In this document: positions 42,819-52,211 of the stretch, in pieces
How positions within the stretch are numbered: position 1 is the first letter of the stretch
Layout of the letters: every line of letters starts with the position of its first letter
Assembly: GCA_965227695.1 (NCBI GenBank)
Contig: OZ245760.1
Coordinates: forward strand, 1,488,001 to 1,552,000
Origin: UBA1858 sp965227695
Lineage (GTDB): Bacteria > Pseudomonadota > Gammaproteobacteria > UBA4575
Length of the DNA stretch: 64,000 nucleotides
Direction: 5' to 3'
Position numbers and translations under genes: made by a program
The notes under the pieces: model-generated
The model's input: the letters and a program-made list of their open reading frames with translations, nothing else
The model's database searches: none
Told to the model about the DNA's origin: nothing

Positions 42819-44183
42819 ATGCATAAAATATTAACCTTTATAAAATTTAACCAACTGACAGGAATGTTGGTTGCCTGTTGTATTTTAACCGTGTGTTTGG
42901 TGACACTGGGGATCGCGGATACTGCAACCGAAGAAGGTGTCGACGATATCAATCAGGAAGCTATTTTTGGTCCGGGAGACCGTAAACAGGGCTACGATCA
43001 GGAGACCTATACTACCAATTCCCTGAGTGTCACGGCCAGAAAAGGCAAATCCACGGATTTGATGAAATACGTTGAAAATCCACCGCTCGGTTTACCAAAA
43101 CTGGATATTCCTGAATACAATCCCATTACCGAGGAAAAAATCCAGCTCGGACGACGCCTGTTTTTTGACCGGAGACTGTCTTTAAACGACACTTTTTCAT
43201 GTGCCATTTGCCATATCCCGGAACAGGGTTTTACAAGTAATGAAATTGCAACGGCAGTTGGTTTTGAAGGCCGAAGTGTCCACCGCAATAGTCCGACAAT
43301 TTATAATGTCGCCTACCACACCAGATTGTTTCATGATGGACGTGAGGATAGCCTGGAGCAGCAGGCATGGGCGCCACTACTGGCGCACAATGAGATGGCC
43401 AACCCGTCCATCGGTAATGTCATCAACAAGATCAAGGGCATTCGAGACTATGACGGTTTGTTTGAGCAGGCTTTTGATGGCAAAGGTCCAACCATGGAAA
43501 CAGTGGGCGCCGCATTTGCCAGTTACCAAAGGACCCTGAATTCAGCGAATTCCAGATTTGACCGCTGGTACTATGGCAATGAAGAAGATGCCCTGAGTGA
43601 AGATGAAAAAAAAGGTTTTGAATTATTTATGGGTAAAGCAAAATGTGCTTCATGCCATCTTGTGAACGAGAATTATGCTTTATTCACGGATAATCAGATG
43701 CACAATACCGGCCATGGCTATGCTAAATCCATGGGCATTGGTTCAGATAAAACCCGGGTTCAGCTGGCCCCGGGAGTATTTGTTTATGTAAAAAATGAAG
43801 TGATAGAATCAGTCAGGCAGCAGCCCAAGCCAAACGATGTCGGGCTTTACTCTGTGACACAAAATCCTTTTGACCGCTGGAAATTCCGAACACCAACATT
43901 GCGCAATATTGCATTGACAGCCCCTTACATGCATGACGGCGCCTTCTCTACTTTGCGGCAGGTAATGGACTTCTATAACAAGGGTGGTGTTCCTAACGAA
44001 CTATTGAGTCCCTTGATGACACCTCTGAATCTTTCAGACAACGAAATAGAACAAGTCATTGCGTTCATGAATGCGTTAACGGGTGATAACGTCAAAACGC
44101 TTGTCGCGGATGCCTTTGCAGCGCCAATAGGTGATCTTAGCCAGGAGGATCCTAATTGGGCGCACGAAACGCAACTTAAATAA
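42819..44183 (+). CDS. Dihaem cytochrome c peroxidase/MauG family protein
   Basis: The protein (454 residues from ATG 42819) has an N-terminal membrane or signal segment and two haem c motifs, CAICH (within LNDTFSCAICHIPEQGF) and CASCH (KAKCASCHLVNEN). Other family features are QLGRRLFFDRRLS, SPTIYNVAYHTRLFHDGRE and APYMHDGAFSTLRQVMDFYN near the C-terminus. MauG proteins oxidise protein residues to make cofactors; cytochrome c peroxidases reduce H2O2. Both fit next to mtoX: maturation of MtoX or removal of its H2O2 product. The sequence cannot decide. Confidence 0.88.
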   Translation: MHKILTFIKFNQLTGMLVACCILTVCLVTLGIADTATEEGVDDINQEAIFGPGDRKQGYDQETYTTNSLSVTARKGKSTDLMKYVENPPLGLPKLDIPEYNPITEEKIQLGRRLFFDRRLSLNDTFSCAICHIPEQGFTSNEIATAVGFEGRSVHRNSPTIYNVAYHTRLFHDGREDSLEQQAWAPLLAHNEMANPSIGNVINKIKGIRDYDGLFEQAFDGKGPTMETVGAAFASYQRTLNSANSRFDRWYYGNEEDALSEDEKKGFELFMGKAKCASCHLVNENYALFTDNQMHNTGHGYAKSMGIGSDKTRVQLAPGVFVYVKNEVIESVRQQPKPNDVGLYSVTQNPFDRWKFRTPTLRNIALTAPYMHDGAFSTLRQVMDFYNKGGVPNELLSPLMTPLNLSDNEIEQVIAFMNALTGDNVKTLVADAFAAPIGDLSQEDPNWAHETQLK

Positions 44184-44197
44184 TATAAGGTGAAATA

Positions 44198-44734
44198 ATG
44201 TTTATCAGAATACTCGCGGTGACTTTAGTCCTGTCTCTCACATCAGTCGTTAGTGCAGAAAGATTGCTTGATGCAATGCCGAGAACAATGGTTGCCAAGA
44301 ATTTTAATCTGCCATATTCAACCACAGGAGAGTTCTCTCTTGATGATTTCAAAGGTGACTTTTCAATTGTGAATTTCTGGTCCACAGAGTGTCCCTCGTG
44401 CCGTGCAGAATTAACGCTGCTGGAAGATTTAAAGCAGCAACTTGCAAAAGAGGGCATTATGCTTAATGTTGTCGCTGTCCATGCCGGAGATGATGTTGAC
44501 GGCGTGAATGAACAGCTTGAATTAAATCCAGTCAGTTACGATGTGGTGATGGACATGGATCTGGAACTCGGACACTGGGGTGTACCCACTTTGCCAACGA
44601 CATACGTCATTACGCCGGAAGGTAATTTCGCATACCGTGCCCTCGGTTCCAGGTTGTGGAATTCACCGCAGATGATTACTTTTTTGAAGCGGGTCATGGA
44701 TGATTATGAACAGCGCAAACAGGAAAAGCTGTAA
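44198..44734 (+). CDS. TlpA-like periplasmic thioredoxin (CPSC)
   Basis: The 178-residue protein has a signal peptide (about 20 residues, ending VSA) and a thioredoxin fold with FSLDDFKGDFSIVNFWSTECPSCRAELTLLEDL. The active-site motif is CPSC. A cis-Pro loop is seen at VPTLPTTYVI. It lies 14 bp after the MauG-like gene, so likely in one transcript. It could keep SCO or haem-motif cysteines reduced during assembly of the methanethiol oxidase system. Substrate is inferred only from context. Confidence 0.83.
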   Translation: MFIRILAVTLVLSLTSVVSAERLLDAMPRTMVAKNFNLPYSTTGEFSLDDFKGDFSIVNFWSTECPSCRAELTLLEDLKQQLAKEGIMLNVVAVHAGDDVDGVNEQLELNPVSYDVVMDMDLELGHWGVPTLPTTYVITPEGNFAYRALGSRLWNSPQMITFLKRVMDDYEQRKQEKL

Positions 44735-44806
44735 TGATCACATGTCAGCGAACCAAATTACTAATCAATACTCTATATTAATATATCTAAACATACCGCA
44801 ATCATT

Positions 44807-45400
44807 ATGAATAATAATCCGAAGTTAAACCATCGAGTTTCTTTTAAGCGATATGCAATATTGATTGCGTTGTCCGTGATTTTCATCTCGTACGTGTACG
44901 CCGCCGGGGCGGGCAAATTAATGGACAAAGCTTCGAATATCGAAGCGACAGGATTCACGCTGATGAGCGCCACAGGCGAAGATATCAGCTTGTCGGATTA
45001 TCAGGGTAAGTTCGTCTTACTGAATTTCTGGGCAACATGGTGTCCTCCCTGCGTGCGCGAGATGCCTGCGCTGAACGATCTGCATAACAATCTAAAAAGT
45101 AGCCATGCATTTGAGGTGGTTGGCATACACGTCGGACCGGCACTTGCCACAGTAAAGCAGTTTTTAAAAGACAGGCCCGTTGACTTTGATATCGTCATCG
45201 ACAAGAACATGTCGCTGGCCAGCTGGCCGGTATCTGGCTTGCCAACTACATTTCTGGTCAGCCCTTCTGGTCAGATAATTTACAAGGCTACTGGTGAGCG
45301 TGAGTGGAACTCTGATGACATGGTAAAATTCATAAAAGAGGTGATCAAGGAATATGAGCGCCTGGCAATTACCGACCCTACACAAATAAACAAAGGTTGA
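44807..45400 (+). CDS. TlpA/ResA-like thiol:disulfide oxidoreductase (CPPC)
   Basis: The 197-residue protein has one N-terminal membrane helix (about residues 13-32) and a periplasmic thioredoxin domain: FTLMSATGEDISLSDYQGKFVLLNFWATWCPPCVREMPAL. The active site is CPPC and the cis-Pro loop is VSGLPTTFLV. It resembles the preceding protein in the C-terminal LWNSPQMITF/EWNSDDMVKF segment, which suggests gene duplication. It lies 72 bp after that gene. Anchored reductases of this type serve cytochrome c or copper-site maturation. Confidence 0.85.
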   Translation: MNNNPKLNHRVSFKRYAILIALSVIFISYVYAAGAGKLMDKASNIEATGFTLMSATGEDISLSDYQGKFVLLNFWATWCPPCVREMPALNDLHNNLKSSHAFEVVGIHVGPALATVKQFLKDRPVDFDIVIDKNMSLASWPVSGLPTTFLVSPSGQIIYKATGEREWNSDDMVKFIKEVIKEYERLAITDPTQINKG

Positions 45401-45409
45401 TTAAAATTT

Positions 45410-45700
45410 ATGTCGGCGGCATATGACCAGGAAACAAGGGATGCCATATTATATTATCTGCAGGAAGAATTTCCCGGCTACGATATAGAAGAACAGCAGG
45501 ATAAAGAAAGTTATTGCTTTCGTGTGATCAAAGATACACAAACTCACTTCGTGCGTGTGATGTTTACATTGACAGAAGATACACAGGCTCAGCAGTTAGC
45601 ATTCCAGCTAGATCAATTTTCAGTGGCATCAACCATGAGAGGGCTGGGTGACTTTCCGGTTGTTGTCACGGAATCGGGGTGTATGTTTGGTTCGCCTTGA
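45410..45700 (+). CDS. Hypothetical protein, last gene of the mtoX group
   Basis: The 96-residue product has no signal peptide or membrane helix. It contains RDAILYYLQEEFPGYDIEEQQDKESYCFRV and a following HFVRVMFT strand, giving an alpha-beta pattern. The start is 10 bp after the second TlpA-like gene, so it is probably co-transcribed. A hairpin with a 13-bp stem follows. I do not recognise a family. Confidence 0.6.
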   Translation: MSAAYDQETRDAILYYLQEEFPGYDIEEQQDKESYCFRVIKDTQTHFVRVMFTLTEDTQAQQLAFQLDQFSVASTMRGLGDFPVVVTESGCMFGSP

Positions 45701-45715
45701 AATGATTATTCTGAG

Positions 45716-45754
45716 ACACGAAAACCATTCAATGTATAAGTATGGTTTTCGTGT
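45716..45754. terminator. Bidirectional hairpin between converging genes
   Basis: ACACGAAAACCAT (45716-45728) pairs perfectly with ATGGTTTTCGTGT (45742-45754) around a 13-base loop. It sits between the end of the mtoX group (45700, plus) and the end of the DUF4242 gene (45784, minus), so it likely terminates both transcripts. U runs are short. Confidence 0.65.
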
Positions 45755-45783
45755 TTAAAGATTATGAATACCGGAAATGAGGG

Positions 45784-46056
45784 TTATTCGGAGGTAGTCG
45801 GATCAATAACCCGTTTAATTTCAGAAATGCTGTTAGCCGGGAAGCCGCCTTCGCTGGCATGTTTGCGTATTTCTTCCTCATTCGGTGCGATGTAAGTACA
45901 GTAAATTTTATTTTGTGTGACAAAACTCTCAACCCATTGTATCTGTGGCCCCATGCTTTTAAGAATGTTACATGATTTTTGAGAAATTCCCTGTAAATCA
46001 TCCGCTGACAAATCACCGGCATTAGGTATTTCTCTTTCAATGATATACTTTGGCAT
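45784..46056 (-). CDS. DUF4242 family protein
   Basis: The 90-residue ferredoxin-like alpha-beta protein begins PKYIIEREIPNAGDL and has QWVESFVTQNKIYCTYIAPNEEEIRKHASEGGFPANSI, the DUF4242 pattern, whose family includes a nickel-binding actinomycete protein. The conserved Cys and His (YCTYIA, RKHA) are present. An overlapping frame 16 bp shorter is a shadow. It lies just downstream of fhcC on the same strand (76-bp gap), so it may be transcribed with fhc. Role unknown. Confidence 0.72.
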   Translation of the reverse strand: MPKYIIEREIPNAGDLSADDLQGISQKSCNILKSMGPQIQWVESFVTQNKIYCTYIAPNEEEIRKHASEGGFPANSISEIKRVIDPTTSE

Positions 46057-46132
46057 TCTGATCTCCTACCTCAATAAAATGTCCGCTTCGAATTGTACCA
46101 GCGTTTTCAGGGAATAGTATAGAGGCAACTTG

Positions 46133-46960
46133 CTAACCTATCCAGATGAGCACTTCACCCAGTCCACCAACTGACAGGTCGCCCATATATTTTTGCACAC
46201 GTCTTCTCATGGAATGGAGAGATCTGAACTGACTATGATAAGTGCGTAATTCATGCAGCAGGAGTGTTAAGTAGCCCAGGTTATGGCGTCCACAATTGGA
46301 AAATGCCTCGCCCATGTTTTCTGGCAGCTCAGCAAATAAAAGTGTTCCACGCCGCATTCCTGCGCCTGCGTGCCTGCCCACAGTGCCAAGATTGGTAATG
46401 GTGCCGGCGATCATTCTGCTACCGCAGTAATCGCCGATATTGCCAGCAACCATGATGACTCCACGTCGCATCAGATCACCGGCAAAATCACCTGTATCCC
46501 CATGAACAAGAATTGTTCCACCAGACATTCCTTTTTTATGTCCCGCATAGGCCGCACCGGTATAATGGCCACAATTTTGCCTGACTTCCACCAAGCCGCT
46601 ATGCATGGCACATGCGGTAAAGTCGGAAGTGCTGCCTTCAATTACCAGTTTGCCACCCGCTAACTGGGCACCACAGTAGACGCCGCAATCACCGTGCACG
46701 ACAAGTTGCACACCTTTTGGTAATGCATGACCAATATAATCCAGACGCGTGGATGAATTTTCCAGAGTGATATTCTGATTGTTAAAGTCACCTTTGATTT
46801 TAAATAATTCGCCGACCTCAATATTTTTATTTCCCATCTGGATTGTTAATTTTTTAGCCTGATCAGCACTGCATGCTTTGGTTATTGCGGTAGTGATCCA
46901 GCTCATATCAAGGCGGGTGGTGGGAACATCGCTGAAAGCGATTGTTGTAACTTTACTCAT
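46133..46960 (-). CDS. fhcC: Formyltransferase/hydrolase complex subunit FhcC
   Basis: FhcC resembles formylmethanofuran dehydrogenase subunit C and the C-terminal beta-helix of glutamate synthase. The 275-residue protein shows glycine-rich repeats of that helix: GDCGVYCGAQLAGGKLVIEGS, NCGHYTGAAYAGHKKGMSGGTILVHGDTGDFAGDLMRRG, NIGDYCGSRMIAGTI. It is a structural subunit of the cytosolic Fhc complex that turns formyl-H4MPT into formate through methylofuran. Its start overlaps the fhcD end by 8 bp, indicating translational coupling. Confidence 0.93.
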   Translation of the reverse strand: MSKVTTIAFSDVPTTRLDMSWITTAITKACSADQAKKLTIQMGNKNIEVGELFKIKGDFNNQNITLENSSTRLDYIGHALPKGVQLVVHGDCGVYCGAQLAGGKLVIEGSTSDFTACAMHSGLVEVRQNCGHYTGAAYAGHKKGMSGGTILVHGDTGDFAGDLMRRGVIMVAGNIGDYCGSRMIAGTITNLGTVGRHAGAGMRRGTLLFAELPENMGEAFSNCGRHNLGYLTLLLHELRTYHSQFRSLHSMRRRVQKYMGDLSVGGLGEVLIWIG

Positions 46961-47852
46961 TGACGATCTCTCTCAGGTGAAAATGATACTGGCCCAGCTT
47001 TCCTCCGTAATTGCCACCGGTAATCTTTTCAATACCTTGCGACTTGCCAAGATCGCAGATAGCCTCGATACCGCGTTTCATGGCCAGACTAATGTCTTCA
47101 GCGCTCAAGCCATCAATTACTATTTCCATCACGGCTTCAATATTTTTGTCAAGCACACTTTCAGATAAGCCTCTGAGTGTTGGGCAGTATTTATGATTTG
47201 TGGATGCGCTTAGTGCAGGGTATTTAGAGCCTACTTTGGAACCGGATCGAACGCCACCACCGGGGAATGGCAATATTATATTAGGCAGTGCGCTCATGGA
47301 GTCGATTGCGGCTTCGCAGGCAAGAAGTACCTGTGAAATACTGCGGGCAAACACCAGTAAATTACCGCCACCAATGGCAGACTGTACCCCGGTGCTTTCT
47401 TCACAGACGAATTCTCCATCCATGACAGGGATTCGCCAGTAACGTTTGCTGCCAATGAGTTTTGAAGTCTGATATCCATCACCAAAATAACGCAGGTTTT
47501 TACCGAGCGCAATTGTATCTTTGCAGTCCATGCCAGCGAATACTGCAGTTGTCGGACATGTCAGCACGCATTGCCCAACTCTTGCTTCAAGTTGTTTTTG
47601 CAAAGTTTTTCTATCTGTAGAGAATAATAAAACTGACATTCCAGGGCGACCATCGGGTGTTTCATGATTGCCCATGGGGCGTTCAATTCCTGCTTCGACT
47701 TTGCAGCCGATGACAGAAGTGGCAAAGCCTGTCATTGTTTCTGCCGCGTGGCGTGCCCATTTATAGTTGATAGCCGTAATAATTATGCGTGTCGCGCGCA
47801 TCGCAAATGCTTCAGAAAAAGTATCGTCAATTAAAACGCCATTTATAATCAT
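46953..47852 (-). CDS. fhcD: Formylmethanofuran:H4MPT formyltransferase subunit FhcD
   Basis: FhcD (Ftr homologue) moves the formyl group between H4MPT and methylofuran. The 299-residue protein begins INGVLIDDTFSEAFAMRATRIIITA, then CKVEAGIERPMGNHETPDGRPG, and has GGGVRSGSKVGSKYPALSASTNHKYCPTLRG, family landmarks of Ftr. It is the third gene of fhcBADC: 4 bp after fhcA and overlapping fhcC. Confidence 0.95.
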   Translation of the reverse strand: MIINGVLIDDTFSEAFAMRATRIIITAINYKWARHAAETMTGFATSVIGCKVEAGIERPMGNHETPDGRPGMSVLLFSTDRKTLQKQLEARVGQCVLTCPTTAVFAGMDCKDTIALGKNLRYFGDGYQTSKLIGSKRYWRIPVMDGEFVCEESTGVQSAIGGGNLLVFARSISQVLLACEAAIDSMSALPNIILPFPGGGVRSGSKVGSKYPALSASTNHKYCPTLRGLSESVLDKNIEAVMEIVIDGLSAEDISLAMKRGIEAICDLGKSQGIEKITGGNYGGKLGQYHFHLREIVNE

Positions 47853-47856
47853 AGTT

Positions 47857-49515
47857 CTATTTTTTCGTGCAAGGGTGAACTTTTACTTCGCTGCCAATGC
47901 ATTCTTGCATCTCATCATTAGAAATTTTGAAGTTGGGTAGCGATATGGTCTGGTAATTCTCAAAGTATTTGCCGAGCGATTTTTCAATACTATTATCATA
48001 ATCCGGCTTCACTACATGTGTGACCCCTTTGACGGTTTCAATGACTTCACCGTCGCGCACGATAAATGTCCCGTTCTTGAAAACCAGCGATGGTTTGGCA
48101 AACATACGTTCGACATCTTGCTGTTTTCGGTAAACTGTAATATTTGCTGTTGCCCCGTCACCAAGATGTCCGTGATCAGTGAGGCCCAGGATTTTTGCAG
48201 GGGCAGCTCGAGTCATAATGGCAATCTCATACAAGCTGTATTCTCTGTCCATGGAAGCCAGGTTTGACATTTTTTGTGCGTCCGGATGAATAATGCTGAA
48301 TGCGTCATTTCTGAATGACCGGTTCATCAATAATTTAATCAGGTGCGGGTAACTTGTAAAAGGAGCGCCATTGGGGTGATCAGTCGTTAAAAACACACGC
48401 CATGGGTCAGTAACCTGTAAAAATATTTCCAGTCCAATCGCCCACTGCAGTGCATTAACAAAACTTTTATCACGGTAGCGGAAGGGCACAACGCCACAGC
48501 CCATTTCACATTCAATATCCATTACCGTCCACTTGTTGGGGTGGGCATGATCATGGCCGAAGTATTGCATCATGGTGTCACCGGATGTGGTGATTGTTTG
48601 GCCAAACATTATTTGACCAACGTCCGCGGTCACATTTGGCATGCTGTTAATTGCTTCTGCAATTTCACATGCGGCTGATGAAAAATTATAGTCACCCTCG
48701 TTGCCATAACTATGGAATTGAATATGAGTCAGATGTATGGGGAATCCATCCGCCGCCTGCATGGTTGCGAGTGTTGACCTGAAATTCCCGGGAATACCGA
48801 GATTGCTCGCATGGACATGTAAAGGATGTGCGACACCCAGTTCATTGACCGCCCGACTTAAGCGGGTAATAATTTCTCTGGGGGTGATATTTGCTGGCCC
48901 TTTTTCATCAACATCCAGCCGCCGCTGATTGTATTTGAACGCATGTACTCCGCCGGCATTGACTACTTTAATGCCGATGCACTGACTGGCATGTAATATC
49001 CAGGCCACATAATCATTGATGGCAGACTGACTGGCGTTTTGCTGGAGCATTCCAAGCAGAAAATCATCATTTCCAAGTAGTACATACCCGCCCTTATCAA
49101 CCATCGGTGTATCTGCCATTTCCATATGCGCCTGTCGTGCATTTACCGGAAGAACAGCCGGCTCAAAGCATGCGGTATAACCCATTTCTGCATAACGGTA
49201 GCCCGTTGTAAAAGTAGAAGGAACAATGTGGCCGTTGCCGGAGCGGCAAACGTGATTGCCATGGTGAGGATGGGCATGTTCATCTTCCAGCATCATGGTG
49301 CGTGCGATATTTACTTTTCCTCCACCGATATGTGTATGTAAATCAATCGCGCCTGCCATCACTATGCATCCACTGACATCATGGCTTTGCGTCACTTTTT
49401 CATCATCAGGCAAGGTGTAGCTAATCTTGTCGCCAATGATGTACAAATCCAGTTGCTTGCCATCTATCTGGTGTGCAGGGTCTATAATTTCCCCGCCAGT
49501 GAGTTTTATTGCCAT
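47857..49515 (-). CDS. fhcA: Formyltransferase/hydrolase complex subunit FhcA
   Basis: FhcA is an amidohydrolase-fold subunit that hydrolyses formyl-methylofuran to formate. The 552-residue protein has the metal motif DLHTHIGGGKVNIAR near residue 58, a long insert with HPHHGNH, the segment VHASNLGIPGNF, HLTHIQFHSYG, and TTDHPNGAPFTSYP with the late metal Asp. It matches formylmethanofuran dehydrogenase subunit A. It lies 8 bp after fhcB. Confidence 0.95.
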   Translation of the reverse strand: MAIKLTGGEIIDPAHQIDGKQLDLYIIGDKISYTLPDDEKVTQSHDVSGCIVMAGAIDLHTHIGGGKVNIARTMMLEDEHAHPHHGNHVCRSGNGHIVPSTFTTGYRYAEMGYTACFEPAVLPVNARQAHMEMADTPMVDKGGYVLLGNDDFLLGMLQQNASQSAINDYVAWILHASQCIGIKVVNAGGVHAFKYNQRRLDVDEKGPANITPREIITRLSRAVNELGVAHPLHVHASNLGIPGNFRSTLATMQAADGFPIHLTHIQFHSYGNEGDYNFSSAACEIAEAINSMPNVTADVGQIMFGQTITTSGDTMMQYFGHDHAHPNKWTVMDIECEMGCGVVPFRYRDKSFVNALQWAIGLEIFLQVTDPWRVFLTTDHPNGAPFTSYPHLIKLLMNRSFRNDAFSIIHPDAQKMSNLASMDREYSLYEIAIMTRAAPAKILGLTDHGHLGDGATANITVYRKQQDVERMFAKPSLVFKNGTFIVRDGEVIETVKGVTHVVKPDYDNSIEKSLGKYFENYQTISLPNFKISNDEMQECIGSEVKVHPCTKK

Positions 49516-49523
49516 CGTTCCCT

Positions 49524-50780
49524 CTATAGCGTCTGATTGATTTTGTTTAATACATCGCTTGCTGTCGCCAGGTCACTGTGACGTATTTTTTGTAACGGTA
49601 GCGTTGCAACACTATCAGTACGACAGGCCAGGCCTCTTGTATCAATGCCGGGGATACCAACGGGTATATATACTGCGATGTCAGCGTTTAATTCCATGCG
49701 AGGATGTCCAATGACAATTGTCGGGATATCTGTGACTGGAGGAATATCATCAGCGCTATACGTCGAGATCCATACCAGCGCATCTGCTTCTTTATTGCTG
49801 ATCATCGTATCCCCGCTATATCGCACTGGATCATGGACGGGTATACCGCCGGTAAAGGCAACGGGTAAAGGTACGCCAGTTTGCCAGGTAGCCACCTGGG
49901 TTGCAGTAATTTCTGCTTTGGAACCACCCAGCGGTAAACCCACGCAGCGCACTGTTTTCATCAATGTTTTAATTGACTGGGTAATGGACTGAACCGTTTG
50001 TTCCGCCGATGCGAGTTTGAAAAGGCTTGTGCTCCAGACAATCACCGTGTATTGACTGTTCAGTATTTTCTCGTACACCGCGCGCAAAGCCTGTATGTCT
50101 GTATCGTCTTTATCCAGTGCGTCAGGTGCATGAATCATCAGTTCCAGGTTTTGCACGATGGTTTCAAGGTCAGGAGTATTGAATTTCAGATGTTTGATAC
50201 TGCTGTGTTGAAAACATTGCCCCGGCGTTTCTGACTGTGAATCAATAATGGTGATGTTTTTATGTGTCGTGCTGGATGAGCCCAGACTTTTAGCAGGCAA
50301 TAAAATACGCTCCATAAAGCGGGGAAATTTTTCCATCATGCCAGAGCCAAAAATAATAATATTATCGCCGCGGTTACGTGCTTCCGCGAGTGTGGTCTTG
50401 ACTTTGCCAACGCGTTGCATAACTGCAACGTTGGCTCTCATTGACGGGCCATTGGCATGATCAATTACGCCACCTATTTTTTCTGTCAGTGCAAGTGCTT
50501 CACGACAAGCCTGCACATCAGCAATCAGACCACTGACTAGGGGTTGAGATGCGTGCCGTAAAATATCACTGGCTTTATTAATCGCCTCCTGCATGGACGC
50601 ATCCTTCGCCATAACCATTGCTGATGGTGCGTGGTCATCCAGCAATTGTGCCTGTGTGAAGGGTTTTTGACAGTGTGGATGATCCACGTTAACAAGGTTA
50701 ATTGAGGAATCTTTCACCTCAACTGATAGATCATCACATAATATTCCGCAGTGAGGGCAGGTGACATGTTCGAAGTGCAT
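49524..50780 (-). CDS. fhcB: Formyltransferase/hydrolase complex subunit FhcB
   Basis: FhcB is homologous to the catalytic subunit of formylmethanofuran dehydrogenase, but in methylotrophs it has no redox role. The protein (418 residues from ATG 50780) begins MHFEHVTCPHCGILCDDL and has a fourth Cys at HPHCQK, so the four cysteines that bind [4Fe-4S] in archaeal FwdB appear kept. The region around VIDHANGPSMRANVAV, where FwdB has the Mo/W-ligating Cys, has none. It is the first gene of fhcBADC, divergent from the beta-RFAP synthase gene. Confidence 0.92.
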   Translation of the reverse strand: MHFEHVTCPHCGILCDDLSVEVKDSSINLVNVDHPHCQKPFTQAQLLDDHAPSAMVMAKDASMQEAINKASDILRHASQPLVSGLIADVQACREALALTEKIGGVIDHANGPSMRANVAVMQRVGKVKTTLAEARNRGDNIIIFGSGMMEKFPRFMERILLPAKSLGSSSTTHKNITIIDSQSETPGQCFQHSSIKHLKFNTPDLETIVQNLELMIHAPDALDKDDTDIQALRAVYEKILNSQYTVIVWSTSLFKLASAEQTVQSITQSIKTLMKTVRCVGLPLGGSKAEITATQVATWQTGVPLPVAFTGGIPVHDPVRYSGDTMISNKEADALVWISTYSADDIPPVTDIPTIVIGHPRMELNADIAVYIPVGIPGIDTRGLACRTDSVATLPLQKIRHSDLATASDVLNKINQTL

Positions 50781-51084
50781 GGGCAAGTGTAATTTGTCTT
50801 TATTGTTGCTGTTAATAATTGTTAGAAGTTCGGGTGATTTGTTGTTTATTTATACAGCTCGTTCGGGCCAACCATATTATATTAGCAGTCGTGTCAAGGT
50901 CTCGCGCGGAATGCTGGCTTATTATGTTCAAGTAACCTGATTGTCCTAGATTATTTCTGTCTCTACTAGTTTGAGAAGTGTAGTTCGGTATAAAATAAAG
51001 CTCCTGAGACGCGAAAAACCGACCAAGAAAGTGCCTGGTTGCCGATGAATTCTTCATCCGCCAGGTCGATATAGTAGAAATGAT
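50781..51084. promoter_or_regulatory. Divergent promoter region, fhcB / beta-RFAP synthase
   Basis: This 304-bp gap separates the starts of the fhc operon (minus) and the beta-RFAP synthase gene (plus). It contains no supported gene and is AT-rich in its first half. It must carry promoters for both directions, because both flanking genes begin here, but I cannot name exact -35/-10 elements with confidence. Confidence 0.5.
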
Positions 51085-52113
51085 ATGTTATACCACAAAA
51101 ATCAGATTGTTACCGTAACGACACCTGCCAGATTGCATCTGGGCTTTGTCGATCTTGGCGGCGCTTTGGGACGTAAATTTATCAGTGCCGGTGTTGCAAT
51201 CAATGGTTTTTCAACGTCCTTGTCGATTCAGCCGGGCCACAAGTTTCAAGCCAGTGGCTGCGGCAGTCAGCGGGCTTTGGATTACGCGCGTGAATTATTC
51301 GAAAAATGGAACCTGGATGGTGGATGCACAATCACGGTGAGTGAGGCTATTCCGGAACATGCAGGGTTAGGGTCCGGCACACAAATGGCTCTATGCGTCG
51401 GGACGGCCATTGCGCAGCTATGGGGGGTTGATACTGATGCCGTAGGCATTGCCCAGGAACTGGGACGGGGTGCCCGTTCAGGGATTGGGATTGCTGCATT
51501 TACGCAGGGTGGCATGATCGTCGATGGTGGCAGAGGTGCAAATACCCGGGTACCTCCCACAATAGCCAGGCATGCATTTCCGGAAGCCTGGCGAATCTTA
51601 ATCATTCAAGACAGCAGCGATCTTGGTTTACATGGCAGTTGTGAGTCTGATGCCTTTACCACGCTGCCAAGATTTTCCGATGCATGTGCAGGATTTCTGT
51701 CCAGACAGGTGCTGGCCAGACTATTACCGGGTATCGTCGAAAACAATATGCGTGAGTTTGGCATCGGGGTACGAGAAATTCAGCAGCGGGTGGGAGATTA
51801 TTTTGCACCGGCGCAGGGAGGAAGATACACTAGCCAGGCCGTCGCGGAAGTGATTGAGTATTTAATTGCGCAAGACATTCCCGGGGTTGGCCAGAGTTCC
51901 TGGGGGCCGACAGGATTTGCTTTTTTTGACAGTGACCTTGCCGCGCATTCCAAGTTAAAAGAATTGCAGAGCACATTTTCGCATTTGCAGCAGCTTAGCT
52001 ACAAGGTGGTTCAGGGCAATAACAGGGGCGCACAAATCACGACCACGCAAGAAAATATAGAACAACACAAGGATCAGGCTGCGCTTCGCAACAGTAACGA
52101 AAACATCATTTAA
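51085..52113 (+). CDS. Beta-ribofuranosylaminobenzene 5'-phosphate synthase
   Basis: Beta-RFAP synthase condenses p-aminobenzoate with PRPP, the first committed step of H4MPT synthesis. The 342-residue GHMP-fold protein starts VTVTTPARLHLGFVDLGG and has the GHMP motif PEHAGLGSGTQMAL near residue 91, ARSGIGIAAFTQGGMIVDGG, and a C-terminal GVGQSSWGPTGFAF. It heads the plus-strand H4MPT block, followed by mtdB after 98 bp. The substrate pABA would be supplied through pabB further along. Confidence 0.92.
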   Translation: MLYHKNQIVTVTTPARLHLGFVDLGGALGRKFISAGVAINGFSTSLSIQPGHKFQASGCGSQRALDYARELFEKWNLDGGCTITVSEAIPEHAGLGSGTQMALCVGTAIAQLWGVDTDAVGIAQELGRGARSGIGIAAFTQGGMIVDGGRGANTRVPPTIARHAFPEAWRILIIQDSSDLGLHGSCESDAFTTLPRFSDACAGFLSRQVLARLLPGIVENNMREFGIGVREIQQRVGDYFAPAQGGRYTSQAVAEVIEYLIAQDIPGVGQSSWGPTGFAFFDSDLAAHSKLKELQSTFSHLQQLSYKVVQGNNRGAQITTTQENIEQHKDQAALRNSNENII

Positions 52114-52211
52114 TAATTAAAAATAAATTTCAACATAGTGATTCATCCGCTCAAAAAGGGCAGGTGAAGGCTGATTTCACATTACGGGATACTAAATAAG
52201 AGAGAAAATAC

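Noticed and set aside
45762..46040. An alternative frame over the DUF4242 gene
   Set aside because: The other frame matches DUF4242 throughout; this one is rich in basic residues and has no family match.
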